Origin: Opitutaceae bacterium
GTDB taxonomy: Bacteria > Verrucomicrobiota > Verrucomicrobiia > Opitutales > Opitutaceae
Direction: 5' to 3'
Assembly: GCA_028284385.1 (NCBI GenBank)
Contig: JANQRT010000026.1
Span: 88,243 to 152,242, forward strand
Length of the DNA stretch: 64,000 nucleotides
Shown here: positions 38,342 to 47,182 of the stretch, piece by piece
How positions within the stretch are numbered: position 1 is the first letter of the stretch
How the letters are laid out: every line of letters begins with the position of its first letter
The notes under the pieces: generated by a model
The model's input: the letters and a program-made list of their open reading frames with translations, nothing else
Told to the model about the DNA's origin: nothing
The model's database searches: none
Program-made: the position numbers and the translations under genes

Positions 38342-39424
38342 CTATACGTTAAGTTCCTCGTCGAAACACACGGCGATTTTTCCGCACTTGCCGGAAGCCA
38401 TGAGGGAATAGGCATTTCCGACATCTTCGAGCGCAAAGCGGTGGGTTACGAGGTCTGAAGGGCGTATGTCCCAGCGGATAAGGTTTTCGAGAAGTTGTTC
38501 CATGCGCCAAGTCGAAGTAACCCAAGATCCGTAGATCGTTTTTTGGTCGTGGATCATGTCAGGCGATGGATTCAAATCCATAGTGCCACCTTCGCCGATC
38601 AGGACTATCCTGCCCCATTTGCGGGCGGCTTGGACGGCGGTCTTGCGAGCCGCGTGGTGAGCGGAGCAGTCGACGGATCGCTCGACGCCGTGACCTCCGG
38701 TGAGGGCCTTAATCTCCTCTACATTGTTTGGACCTGCCTTTAGAACGTGGTCGCAGAGACCGAGATCCTTGGCGATCTGGAGGCGCTCATCAATCGCATC
38801 CGTACCTATGATCTTGTTGGCTCCGAGAGCTCGGGATAGCATGGCTGCAGCCAGTCCGACGGGGCCGAGACCAGTTACGAGGACGGCGTGATTGCCGCTG
38901 ATGCCGATTTTTTCCAAGCCCTCGTAAACCGTGCCGAAACCGCAAGCGACCTGAGCTCCATCGACGTAGCTGAGCTCGTCAGGAAGATAAAGAAGATCCT
39001 TCTCCTCGGCGATCATGTAGGGAGCCATACCTCCGTCGCGTTGCCAACCGTAAGCTCGGCGGTATTTTTCATTCGTACAAGAGATCATATATCCTCGACG
39101 ACAGTCATTGCATACGCCGCAACCAGAAATATGATACACGACCACACGGTCGCCCTCCTTGAACTCGCGACAGCCTGGTCCAATCTTATCGATCTGGCCA
39201 CAAGGCTCGTGCCCAGCGATAACGCCTTGGTATCCTTCCGGCCCTTTTCCTACATGTTCGTGGTAAATGCAACGGATGTCCGATCCGCAGATGGCTGAGG
39301 CTTTCATGCGGATAAGAACTTCGCCGTGGCCAGGTTCGGGGATTTCGAATTCCTTGAGTTGAGCCGAGCTATTGCCTGGGAGGATGGCTCCTTTCATCGT
39401 GGGGAGAGCATTAGAAGTGACCAT
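38342..39424 (-). CDS. Zinc-dependent alcohol dehydrogenase (MDR family), probable sugar dehydrogenase
   Basis: A 360-residue medium-chain dehydrogenase. Catalytic zinc: AICGSDIR and GHEPCGQI. Structural zinc cysteines: CGVCNDCRRGYMISC. NAD site: GLGPVGLAA at about 190. It is a different branch from the dehydrogenase at 9870, with an extended N-terminus (ALPTMKGAILPG). In the fucose operon, 28 bases after the aldo/keto reductase and before fucP, it could oxidise L-fucose, L-fuculose or a lactaldehyde/propanediol product. The sequence alone does not decide among these. Confidence 0.87.
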   Translation of the reverse strand: MVTSNALPTMKGAILPGNSSAQLKEFEIPEPGHGEVLIRMKASAICGSDIRCIYHEHVGKGPEGYQGVIAGHEPCGQIDKIGPGCREFKEGDRVVVYHISGCGVCNDCRRGYMISCTNEKYRRAYGWQRDGGMAPYMIAEEKDLLYLPDELSYVDGAQVACGFGTVYEGLEKIGISGNHAVLVTGLGPVGLAAAMLSRALGANKIIGTDAIDERLQIAKDLGLCDHVLKAGPNNVEEIKALTGGHGVERSVDCSAHHAARKTAVQAARKWGRIVLIGEGGTMDLNPSPDMIHDQKTIYGSWVTSTWRMEQLLENLIRWDIRPSDLVTHRFALEDVGNAYSLMASGKCGKIAVCFDEELNV

Positions 39425-39452
39425 AGGAATATGTGTATTATTAGATTAGATA

Positions 39453-40493
39453 CTATTGCGCGATCTCGCCATCGAGATCCCAAAGATCTTCCCAGCTTTG
39501 ATCGTCCTTCCAAAGGAAGACCTGGCCTTTGATGAGGCGGCAGTTCTTGTCGATCTTCGATAGCGCATCCATCTCGACCTCGCTGAGGGGAGCGGTTGTG
39601 AGCGATTGGAGATTGGCTCGCATATTGCGAGGATTCGTTGAGAAGGGGATCGGGATTTGACCGCGTTGCGCGGCCCACTTTACGCAGAGCGTTGCTGGGT
39701 GGATGCCGTGGCTTGTCGCGATTTCGCGCAAAACGGGATCCTCGGTGTCCACTGTGTCGACTTCGGTTTTGTCGCGTTCGGGTCGAGCAGGCGAACCGAT
39801 TGGACAGAAACCCACTGGCTGTATCCCCTTGGATACTAAGTAGTCATAGAGGTCGGGCTGCTGGAAATGCGGGTGGAGTTCCATTTCGTTTACAGCCGGT
39901 TTGATGGAGCAATCGGCGAGCAGGAGTTCAAGTTTCGCCTGCGTCATGTTGGAAGTGCCGATGTTCTTCGCCAGACCCAGTTCGACGGCTCTCTCCATCT
40001 GGCGCCAGGTCTTCATGAAGTTCTCATGAATGTAGGGTTTGGCATTGGGCGAACGTGAAGCGACGTCGCATCCTTTCGCATGAAAATTGGGGAAGGGCCA
40101 ATGGACGAGATAGAGGTCGATGTAGTTGAGCTGCAGATCTTTTAGGCTATGTTCAAGGGATTGGAGAACGTCTTCCTCTGCATGTTTATCGTTCCAGAGT
40201 TTTGATGTGATCCAGAGCTCTTGGCGGTCGATTTGCCCTGAATGGATCAATTCCTTAAGAACGGTTCCAATCTCTTGTTCATTGCCGTAAACCGAAGCGC
40301 AGTCGATATGGCGGTAACCGATGGAAATGGCATGTCTGACCGCTTGGGCAACCGTTTCGTTGGATACATGATCCGAGCCGAAGGTGCCAAGGCCGATAGC
40401 TGGCATCTTGGAGCCGTTGTAAAGCATGCGGGCAGGAACGGTCGCGGGATCGATTCCGTCACTAATTGAGGGCTTAGCGATATTTGATGTCAT
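39453..40493 (-). CDS. Aldo/keto reductase
   Basis: A 346-residue NADPH-dependent reductase. Family features: MPAIGLGTFGSD at the start of the barrel, the catalytic GYRHIDCASVYGNE (Asp and Tyr), LWNDKH around the catalytic Lys region, LYLVHWPFPNFH with the catalytic His, and GTSNMTQAKL. The frame stays open 98 codons further upstream, but that extension has no family match and overlaps the divergent AraC gene. The ATG at 40493 has GAAAG just before it, so I start there. It is the first gene of the fucose operon (reductase, dehydrogenase, fucP, fucU). Likely roles are reduction of L-lactaldehyde or of the sugar itself. Confidence 0.87.
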   Translation of the reverse strand: MTSNIAKPSISDGIDPATVPARMLYNGSKMPAIGLGTFGSDHVSNETVAQAVRHAISIGYRHIDCASVYGNEQEIGTVLKELIHSGQIDRQELWITSKLWNDKHAEEDVLQSLEHSLKDLQLNYIDLYLVHWPFPNFHAKGCDVASRSPNAKPYIHENFMKTWRQMERAVELGLAKNIGTSNMTQAKLELLLADCSIKPAVNEMELHPHFQQPDLYDYLVSKGIQPVGFCPIGSPARPERDKTEVDTVDTEDPVLREIATSHGIHPATLCVKWAAQRGQIPIPFSTNPRNMRANLQSLTTAPLSEVEMDALSKIDKNCRLIKGQVFLWKDDQSWEDLWDLDGEIAQ

Positions 40494-40551
40494 CTTTCGA
40501 TTCGAAGTGGAAATCCTTTTTCTGAGGGAGTACTCCATCGTATTAACATTA

Positions 40552-40563
40552 GAAGCATGCTTC
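40552..40563. promoter_or_regulatory. Perfect palindrome between fucose operon and AraC gene
   Basis: GAAGCATGCTTC is a perfect 12-base palindrome in the 207-base region between the minus-strand fucose operon (start 40493) and the plus-strand AraC gene (start 40701). Its place, 59 bases upstream of the reductase start, suits a regulator site. AraC proteins usually bind direct repeats, so another regulator is possible. Confidence 0.4.
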
Positions 40564-40700
40564 AGGCGAAAACGAGGCAACTGATCGCCAATATAACGGA
40601 AATTCGCGATGGTAGGAATAGCTGCTTGTGACCAACTGTTGGATATTTTTGACTTAACGGTGAAATGTGTGCAGTTTGATCTGCCTAAGCTTGATAGCCT

Positions 40701-41573
40701 ATGTCTGAGACTTCTCTTCCCAGTTTCATATCCAGCCAGGTTTTGGACGCGTCGTACTTTTTTCTGAACCTGAGTTCGGATCATCAAGAATCCTTTGTCG
40801 TTGCCTGTGGCGGAATCGAGAAGTGCTCTCCGGATTACCGATTGGAGCGGGAAGATTTCAGGTATATAGGAATTGAATACGTCATTTCAGGTCGAGCTCG
40901 AGCGACGATTGAAGGCAATTCTATCGAGCTGAGGCCTGGGAGTGTCTTTGGTTACAAGCCAGAGTCCAAACTGCGTATCGAGAACGGAGACACGTATCCA
41001 TTGACCAAATGCTTCGTTGATCTATCGGGTTCGAAAGCGGAGCGACTCTTCGAAGAAGGGCCGCTTGGCCAGAGAGGCTGTCTGGACTTGGCGGGGGTGC
41101 AATGGGTAGAGCAGGTATTTCGCCAGATGGTGAAGTTCGGCGCTCGAGGAGGAGTGAAGGCGGAGAGATCTTGCGCGATATTAGCTGAATTGCTCCTTAT
41201 CCAGTTGGGAGAGTCCGAACAGGAAAATGGAGAGTCTGAATCTCTTGCCTACCAAAGCTATCGACGCTGCAAGGATGTCATGAATGGGAATTATCTTTCC
41301 TTGAGCTCAGTAGCGGAACTTGCGAAGCAGGTGAATCTCGACCAAGCTTACGTTGCGCGTCTATTCAGGAAATACGATGACGAGTCGCCTTATCGAAATC
41401 TGGTTCGCTTGAAAATGAATCACGCTGTTCGCCTGCTTTTAAGAGAAAATTCGTCAATCAAAGCAGCGGGGGCTGAAGTCGGTTTTGATGACCCGGCCCA
41501 CTTTTCGCGCGTATTCAAAAATACATACGGAGTTTCGCCCGCCTTCTTTCCAAAATCCGTCAAGCGAACTTAA
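40701..41573 (+). CDS. AraC-family transcriptional regulator
   Basis: A 290-residue regulator. The N-terminal half is a cupin-like sensor domain (FRYIGIEYVISGRARATIEG, IELRPGSVFGY). The C-terminal 100 residues hold two helix-turn-helix units: LSSVAELAKQVNLDQAYVAR, and SIKAAGAEVGFDDPAHFSR followed by VFKNTYGVSPAFF. It is divergent from the fucose operon starting at 40493 and convergent with the second AraC gene, overlapping its stop by four bases. It probably controls one or both fucose operons with L-fucose or an early intermediate as effector; that is inference from position. Confidence 0.9.
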   Translation: MSETSLPSFISSQVLDASYFFLNLSSDHQESFVVACGGIEKCSPDYRLEREDFRYIGIEYVISGRARATIEGNSIELRPGSVFGYKPESKLRIENGDTYPLTKCFVDLSGSKAERLFEEGPLGQRGCLDLAGVQWVEQVFRQMVKFGARGGVKAERSCAILAELLLIQLGESEQENGESESLAYQSYRRCKDVMNGNYLSLSSVAELAKQVNLDQAYVARLFRKYDDESPYRNLVRLKMNHAVRLLLRENSSIKAAGAEVGFDDPAHFSRVFKNTYGVSPAFFPKSVKRT

Positions 41574-42481
41574 GAGCTTGTTTCTTTTGAAGATGCTGGA
41601 CTAAGAAGGCGTCTGATTTCGTTTCTCGCTACGCTTGGAGGGTATCCGTACTGTTTCTTGAAGGCGCGAGAAAAATGGAAAGCATCGGTGAATCCAAGCG
41701 AATAGGCGATTTCCTGAATAGGCGTTCCGGTCATTTTCAATTGGGCGTAGGCGTGCTCCATTTTACGACGACTGAGAATCTTGTAGGGGCTGATCTTATC
41801 GTTGGTTTTGAAAATGCGGCAGAGATGTTCGCTCGTCACTCCCAATCGATCCGCGATCTCCTGGAGAGAACCGAGCTCTCGAAAGTTCGTTTCGATTTCC
41901 CGGAGGACTCGTTCGACGAGAGCGTTGGCCGATTGCGGTTTGGAGGGCAAGCTACTCGATGGTCTAATTTTCCGAACGAGAACATGTACGAGGGACATGA
42001 CGTTCTTCGCCGATTCGGCTGATTGCGAAATGCCTTCTTCAAGGATGAGTTCGTTCCATTTCTCTAGCATCGCAGGGTTCGCGTCTGTGTATACGAAACC
42101 CGGGTACAGTCGATTCGATCGGATGTCCGACGAGGCTACTTCGTGGCCAAAAGCGATGAAGTATTTGGTCAGCGGCCGCGTTTTGCTCGACTGGAGATGA
42201 AAACTGATATCGGGTCCGGTGCAGAAACAGAATCCAGGATGGATATCGAACTTCCGCTCGTTGAGAACGAGTTTCCCGCCACCCCGGACGATCATTTCAA
42301 GGGTCAAGTATGGGAAGGTCTGCCTCCGCAGATCGTAGAGGGGGCCGCATTCCTCGTAGCCCGAAATGTAAAGAAATTCATTGGGATTTTCTTCTATAGA
42401 GGACGAAGCATAGCGGGCGTTCCTGACATGGGAAGCTATCTCGATTCGATCCGTAGGCGCTTGTTCAAAACTCATGTTCAA
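41570..42481 (-). CDS. AraC-family transcriptional regulator
   Basis: A 303-residue regulator with a cupin-like sensor domain (YLTLEMIVRGGGKLVLNERK, FDIHPGFCF) and two C-terminal helix-turn-helix units (LGSLQEIADRLGVTSEHLCR, and PIQEIAYSLGFTDAFHFSR followed by AFKKQYGYPPS). It is divergent from fucI across 270 bases, and convergent with the other AraC gene. The two sensors have the same plan but differ widely, so they probably answer to different sugars. This one is placed to control the fucI operon. Confidence 0.9.
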   Translation of the reverse strand: MNMSFEQAPTDRIEIASHVRNARYASSSIEENPNEFLYISGYEECGPLYDLRRQTFPYLTLEMIVRGGGKLVLNERKFDIHPGFCFCTGPDISFHLQSSKTRPLTKYFIAFGHEVASSDIRSNRLYPGFVYTDANPAMLEKWNELILEEGISQSAESAKNVMSLVHVLVRKIRPSSSLPSKPQSANALVERVLREIETNFRELGSLQEIADRLGVTSEHLCRIFKTNDKISPYKILSRRKMEHAYAQLKMTGTPIQEIAYSLGFTDAFHFSRAFKKQYGYPPSVARNEIRRLLSPASSKETSS

Positions 42482-42551
42482 ATTAGATCAAGAATTGTTG
42501 GGTATGCAAGCAATAGCTATTCCAAGTAAGGTGTTGTTTTGAGATACTCGC

Positions 42552-42568
42552 GGCAGTCGGCGACTGCC
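42552..42568. promoter_or_regulatory. Hairpin in the fucI upstream region
   Basis: GGCAGTC (42552-42558) and GACTGCC (42562-42568) form a tight hairpin about 185 bases before fucI, in the region divergent from the second AraC gene. No T-run follows. A good ribosome site (AAGGA, seven bases before the ATG) precedes fucI itself. Confidence 0.35.
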
Positions 42569-42751
42569 CCTATGCTCAAACGAAGTCGGTCGGCCAATCT
42601 GCGTTTTTTGAAGTTATGGATATTAAGGAAAGCTGTTTTGGCCGTCAATTCAGACCTCTCGAGCGTGTAAATCGTATTTATAGATCGAATACGCGTATGA
42701 CTCGGGATTGCTGCAGCCAAGGAGCATTGATAATCAAAAAAGGAATAACTC

Positions 42752-44557
42752 ATGTCTGAAGATCAGCTATCTCTAAGCCCTTGGAGGGGCGAAATGCCCA
42801 AAATCGGAATTCGTCCGACAATTGACGGGCGCCTGGGCGGGGTTCGCGAGTCGCTCGAAGAGCAGACGATGAGTCAGGCTCAGTCCGTTGTCGATTTGAT
42901 CGCGAAAACCTTGCGTTACCCAAACGGCCAACCTGTTGAATGCGTGCTTGCGGATACGTGCATTGGAGGGGTTGCGGAAGCGTCTGCGGCGGCTGAAAAA
43001 TTCAAGAAGAACGGTGTTGTCGTTACCATCACGGTTACGCCTTGCTGGTGTTATGGCTCTGAGACCATGGATATGGATCCGCAGACCATAAAGGCGATTT
43101 GGGGATTCAATGGAACGGAACGCCCAGGAGCCGTTTACCTTGCAGCGGTCCTGGCTGGGCACACGCAAAAAGGATTTCCGGCTTTCGGAATCTACGGCAA
43201 AGATGTCCAGCCTGCAGGGGTCAAGGAGATCCCGGAAGATGTTGCGGAGAAGCTTCTGAACTTCGCTCGCTGCGGTCTGGCGGTCGCTCTCATGCGTGGT
43301 CGTTCCTATCTGTCCATGGGGGGGACGTCGATGGGTATTGCGGGTTCGATGGTCGATAATGACTTCTGGGAAAAATACCTTGGCATGCGCGTCGAGGACA
43401 TGGACCTCACGGAATTCATTGGTCGTATCCAAAAAGGCCAGTTCGATCTGGATGAATTCAAAAAAGCGAAAGAGTGGGTTAAGGAAAACTGTACGGAAGG
43501 AAAGGATTACAACGAGAAATCCCAAACACGATCCCGTCATCGGCTCGATGAGGAATGGGATGTATCCATAAAGATGGCGCTGATCGCGCGCGACCTTATG
43601 ATAGGGAATCCGAAATTGGCTGAAATGGGTCTGGGCGAACAGGCTCAAGGCCACAACGCGATTGCCGCGGGTTTCCAAGGTCAGCGACAGTGGACGGATC
43701 ATTTCCCGAATGGGGACTTTCTGGAAGCCATTCTGAATACGTCTTTTGACTGGGGCGGAAAACGAGCGCCTTATGTCGTAGCGACGGAAAACGATGCCTT
43801 GAATGGCGCGGGCATGCTGTTCGGATTTCTCCTGACAAACAGCGCCCAGATTTTCGCGGACCTGCGGACCTATTGGAGCAAGGATGCGATCAAGCAGGCG
43901 AGTGGCGAGGAGTTGGCTAATGATCTTGTCGAAGACGGCATTTTGCATCTGATCAATTCGGGTCCAGCGGCTTTGGATGGAACAGGACAGCAATCCGATG
44001 AAGAGGGCAATCCGACTATGAAGCCGTATTGGGAAATTGGCGACGAGGAAGTTGAAGCCTGCCTAAAGGCGACCACATGGCATCCGTCGATCACTGAATA
44101 TTTTCCTGGAGGTGGCTGGAGCACTCGCTACAAGACCCGCGGCGGAATGCTCTCTACCATGATTCGATTGAATTTGGTAGATGGACTCGGTCCTGCTCTT
44201 CAAATCGCCGAAGGCTATTCGGTCGATTTGCCGGACAGCATTCACGACGCGCTCGACAGTCGGACCAATCCGACTTGGCCTACGACATGGTTCGCTCCCA
44301 TTCTGACGGGCAAGGGAGCCTTCCGAAGCTCCTATGAGGTAATGAACAATTGGGGCGCGAACCACTGCGTTCTTACCAGTGGCCATGTGGGAAACCTATA
44401 CATTACGCTAGCCTCTATGCTGAGAATCCCCGTGTACATGCACAATGTATCCGAAGAGCGGATATTCCGTCCTAGCGCCTGGAGAGCTTTTGGTACGGAG
44501 GGATTGGAAGGCGCCGATTTCCGAGCCTGTAAAAACTACGGTCCTATCTATAAATAG
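42752..44557 (+). CDS. fucI: L-fucose isomerase
   Basis: A 601-residue enzyme converting L-fucose to L-fuculose, close in length to E. coli FucI (591). It opens with [20 protein letters not shown], typical of the family, then [19 protein letters not shown] and [18 protein letters not shown]. The Mn-binding acidic site is in [11 protein letters not shown], and the third ligand is expected to be the His in [11 protein letters not shown] near the C-terminus. It is cytoplasmic. A mutarotase gene follows after 22 bases and a FucP paralogue after that, forming a plus-strand operon. The next enzymes of the phosphorylated route, fuculokinase and fuculose-1-phosphate aldolase, are not in the window. 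Confidence 0.97.
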   Translation: MSEDQLSLSPWRGEMPKIGIRPTIDGRLGGVRESLEEQTMSQAQSVVDLIAKTLRYPNGQPVECVLADTCIGGVAEASAAAEKFKKNGVVVTITVTPCWCYGSETMDMDPQTIKAIWGFNGTERPGAVYLAAVLAGHTQKGFPAFGIYGKDVQPAGVKEIPEDVAEKLLNFARCGLAVALMRGRSYLSMGGTSMGIAGSMVDNDFWEKYLGMRVEDMDLTEFIGRIQKGQFDLDEFKKAKEWVKENCTEGKDYNEKSQTRSRHRLDEEWDVSIKMALIARDLMIGNPKLAEMGLGEQAQGHNAIAAGFQGQRQWTDHFPNGDFLEAILNTSFDWGGKRAPYVVATENDALNGAGMLFGFLLTNSAQIFADLRTYWSKDAIKQASGEELANDLVEDGILHLINSGPAALDGTGQQSDEEGNPTMKPYWEIGDEEVEACLKATTWHPSITEYFPGGGWSTRYKTRGGMLSTMIRLNLVDGLGPALQIAEGYSVDLPDSIHDALDSRTNPTWPTTWFAPILTGKGAFRSSYEVMNNWGANHCVLTSGHVGNLYITLASMLRIPVYMHNVSEERIFRPSAWRAFGTEGLEGADFRACKNYGPIYK

Positions 44558-44579
44558 CATTCATTCTGAAGGCGTTTTC

Positions 44580-44963
44580 ATGTCTAAGGCAGTATTTGGA
44601 AAAACGAATCCTAGTCCAGAATCTCAAGTTGCCGCGGGAGTTCAACGTTTCGCTTCCGTTACCGAGCTGCTCCCGGAAATGGAGCGCGAATATCGCGAAC
44701 TGCACGCAAACGTATGGCTTGAGGTTCTAGAGCGCTTGCGATCGAGTCATATCGAAAATTACTCAATTCATATCGTAAAGGTGAATGAAAGCCGGTACTT
44801 ATTCAGCTACTTTGAATACGTGGGTAATGATTATGTCGCCGATATGGCTGCCATAGAATCCTGTCCGCATACGCAGCGATGGTGGAAGGAAACAGACCCC
44901 TGTCAGCGGAAGCTGGGAAAGGGCCAATGGATCCCTGCAGAAATGCTGTTTTTCATGGAGTAA
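44580..44963 (+). CDS. RhaM-type (DUF718) sugar mutarotase
   Basis: A 127-residue protein of the L-rhamnose mutarotase family: the characteristic YRELHANVWLEVLERLRSSH near residues 39-58, then IENYSIHIV, LFSYFEYVG and the WW pair in QRWWKETDPCQ. The frame opens earlier, inside fucI, but the family match starts at the ATG at 44580 with GAAGG before it. Placed between fucI and a fucP gene, it most likely acts on L-fucose or L-fuculose rather than rhamnose; human and bacterial FucU enzymes do the same job with a different fold. It follows fucI by 22 bases. Confidence 0.88.
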   Translation: MSKAVFGKTNPSPESQVAAGVQRFASVTELLPEMEREYRELHANVWLEVLERLRSSHIENYSIHIVKVNESRYLFSYFEYVGNDYVADMAAIESCPHTQRWWKETDPCQRKLGKGQWIPAEMLFFME

Positions 44964-45053
44964 TCCAATGCTGAGACGTTGGTAGATCGAAATTGCAACA
45001 AAGGAAATGCGTTCGAAGCCTTGACCGAAAGATTATTTTATAAGCCCAGAAAT

Positions 45054-46460
45054 ATGAAACCCATTGAAACTACCCCAGAAGCGAAGGATAGGGTTATTCA
45101 ACCGCAATATGTGTATCCATTTATATTGGTTACGAGCCTATTCGCCTTATGGGGATTCGCTAATGATATAACGAACCCATTAGTACGCGCTTTCAAGGAA
45201 ATCTTTCTCATCAGCAATGCCCAGAGCAGTCTCGTGCAATGGGCGTTTTATGGCGGCTACGCCACCATGGCGATTCCAGCGGCATTAGTGATCCGCAAAC
45301 TGTCTTTCAAAAGCGGAATCGTGATTGGACTGGCTCTTTACGCGACTGGCGCATTGCTTACGATTCCCGCGGCCGCGATGGTCGATTTCAATGTATTTCT
45401 TATTGGCTTTTACGTCTTAACCTTCGGTCTTGCTTTTTTGGAGACAAGCGCGAATCCATATATTCTCTCGATGGGTTCTCCTGAAACCGCGACACGCAGA
45501 TTGAATCTGGCTCAGGCGTTCAACCCGATAGGGTCATTATCTGGAATGCTGGTAGCTAGCATGTTCATTTTACCAAGCTTGCAGGTCGGAGAGTTTAGAG
45601 AAGCGGAAAAAGCGCAGCATCCCGAGTATGCTACGATGCTGCCCAGTGAAGTAGATGGTTTGGTGACGAATGCCCTTGAAACGTTCGCAAAGACGAATGT
45701 GGCCGAGCATCAAGCCATGGTTGTCCATGATCTAGGTGTAGTGAAATTTCCATACGTCGTCATCGCTCTCATTGTGCTGGCGGTTCTTGCCGTATTCATT
45801 TTTTCAAAAATGCCGGATACAGGTCACGAGGAAGAAAAGATAGAACTATCTTCGCTCGTTATGCGCCTCTGCAATTTCCATTACCTTGGCGGCGTGGTCG
45901 CTCAGGCGTTCTATGTCGGGGCCCAAATCATGTGTTGGACTTTTATTATTCACTACGGAATGACACTGATTGGCCTTACCGCAGCCCAGGCCCAGAATTA
46001 TAATATATTGGCGATGGGTATATTCTTAACCAGTCGCTTTATTTGCACATTCATTTTGAAGTATTTGAATCCTGGCTTGTTGCTGGGCATTCTAGCGATT
46101 GGCGGAATGGCGTTAACTCTTGGAGCCATTTTCATTCAAGGAATGCTTGGGCTCTATTGCCTCGTCGGCGTTTCCGCCTGCATGTCTCTAATGTTCCCGA
46201 CGATCTACGGCATCGCCTTGGATGGGCTCTCTGCAAACGATGCCAAATTGGGCTCGGCCGGCTTGATTTTCGCGATTGTTGGGGGAGCTTTCATGCCTCG
46301 TTGGCAGGGCTCTTTAATCGACGGATCCGGTCTCGAGTTGGGCTCGATTACTTTGGAGCCGATACGCGTTTCATTCATCCTGCCAGTGTTGTGCTTCATC
46401 GTTGTAGCGCTTTACGGATTCCTATCGAATCGAATAATAAGAAAATGCTATTCCGCTTAG
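45054..46460 (+). CDS. fucP: L-fucose:H+ symporter, MFS FucP type (second copy)
   Basis: A 468-residue 12-helix MFS carrier, paralogue of the one at 36861: [43 protein letters not shown] and [14 protein letters not shown] are almost the same. An extra loop of about 25 residues lies in the middle (around VNAL-KTNVAEHQ). The frame opens 25 codons upstream, but ATG 45054 starts at a place matching the paralogue. It is third in the fucI operon, 90 bases after the mutarotase. Two transporters in neighbouring operons may differ in affinity or substrate (fucose, fuculose or another 6-deoxysugar). Confidence 0.9.
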   Translation: MKPIETTPEAKDRVIQPQYVYPFILVTSLFALWGFANDITNPLVRAFKEIFLISNAQSSLVQWAFYGGYATMAIPAALVIRKLSFKSGIVIGLALYATGALLTIPAAAMVDFNVFLIGFYVLTFGLAFLETSANPYILSMGSPETATRRLNLAQAFNPIGSLSGMLVASMFILPSLQVGEFREAEKAQHPEYATMLPSEVDGLVTNALETFAKTNVAEHQAMVVHDLGVVKFPYVVIALIVLAVLAVFIFSKMPDTGHEEEKIELSSLVMRLCNFHYLGGVVAQAFYVGAQIMCWTFIIHYGMTLIGLTAAQAQNYNILAMGIFLTSRFICTFILKYLNPGLLLGILAIGGMALTLGAIFIQGMLGLYCLVGVSACMSLMFPTIYGIALDGLSANDAKLGSAGLIFAIVGGAFMPRWQGSLIDGSGLELGSITLEPIRVSFILPVLCFIVVALYGFLSNRIIRKCYSA

Positions 46461-46570
46461 CGGTTCCCTTGCAGAAAGCTTTAAAGGAGAGTCGCAAATT
46501 ACAAGGGAAGACAAAACGCGCTATGGCATGATGCAATCGATAAGACTCAAATTCTGGAGGCAACTGCGCT

Positions 46571-46597
46571 CTTGATAAAACGGCGTTGATACTAAAG
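46571..46597 (+). promoter_or_regulatory. Conserved box before the first right-hand sigma gene
   Basis: CTTGATAAAACGGCGTTGAT followed by ACTAAAG lies 30 bases before the sigma gene at 46627. The equivalent place before the sigma gene at 57974 reads CTTGATAAAATCGCGGTGAT then GTTAAAG. The leaders after it also agree (TCAAACT before the ATG). Probably the shared promoter or operator of the two triads. Confidence 0.55.
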
Positions 46598-46626
46598 AAT
46601 TGGCTGCGACTTACTCAAACTTAATC

Positions 46627-47166
46627 ATGTCAGTACCCCGCCAAGAAGCAGACCAGACGCGTTGGTTTTCGGAGGAGTTGCTTCCTTATGAAGATGCCCT
46701 TCGCGCCTGGCTGCGATCGAAATTCCCGTCCATAACGGATGTTGATGACTTGATGCAAGTAGCTTACATCAAGGTGTTGAAAGCGTATCGAAATGTGGGA
46801 GTGGAAATGAAAGCTCCCAAAGCGTTTCTTTTTGCGACTGCTCGAAACCTCGCCCTCGATTATATTAAGCGTGAGAAGATAATTCGTTTCGAGCCGATAG
46901 TTGAAAACGAGTCTTCAATCGTCTTAGAAAGCGAATCCAAGTCTAAGGAAAACGCTAAGAGCAAGGAGGATCTTGAATTGATTACCGAGGCCATACAAAC
47001 CCTTCCCGAGAGGTGCCGTCAGGTATTTACTTTAGGGAAGGTTTACGGCTATTCGCACCAGGAAATCGCCGTACAGCTGGGAATATCCGTAAACACCGTG
47101 GCCGTGCAGGTTTCGAAAGGGCTTCGCTTATGCAGAGCTTACATGAGAGAGGTTCGGGGTAGTTGA
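46627..47166 (+). CDS. ECF RNA polymerase sigma factor (FecI-like)
   Basis: A 179-residue FecI-type sigma factor. Region 2: DVDDLMQVAYIKVLKAYRNV, then KAPKAFLFATARNLALDYIK. Region 4: LPERCRQVFTLGKVYGYSHQ, EIAVQLGISVNTVAVQVSKG. A TTG at 46600 opens the frame; I prefer the ATG at 46627, which matches the length of the paralogue at 57974. It leads a sigma/FecR/receptor triad, with FecR starting 16 bases downstream. In this system an occupied receptor signals through its STN domain to FecR, which releases sigma; that is known for Fec-type systems. Confidence 0.92.
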   Translation: MSVPRQEADQTRWFSEELLPYEDALRAWLRSKFPSITDVDDLMQVAYIKVLKAYRNVGVEMKAPKAFLFATARNLALDYIKREKIIRFEPIVENESSIVLESESKSKENAKSKEDLELITEAIQTLPERCRQVFTLGKVYGYSHQEIAVQLGISVNTVAVQVSKGLRLCRAYMREVRGS

Positions 47167-47182
47167 GGGAGTAGAGTCCGAA

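Noticed and set aside
40494..40787. 98-codon upstream extension of the aldo/keto reductase frame
   Set aside because: The extension is basic and featureless, covers the divergent promoter region and overlaps the start of the AraC gene; family similarity begins at the ATG at 40493.
42517..42753. 78-codon minus-strand frame between the second AraC gene and fucI
   Set aside because: No family features; it overlaps the fucI start and its ribosome site, so it is more likely promoter DNA.
42773..43993. 406-codon frame antisense to fucI
   Set aside because: It is a shadow of the codon use of fucI; rich in Arg, Ile and Phe with no recognisable domain.
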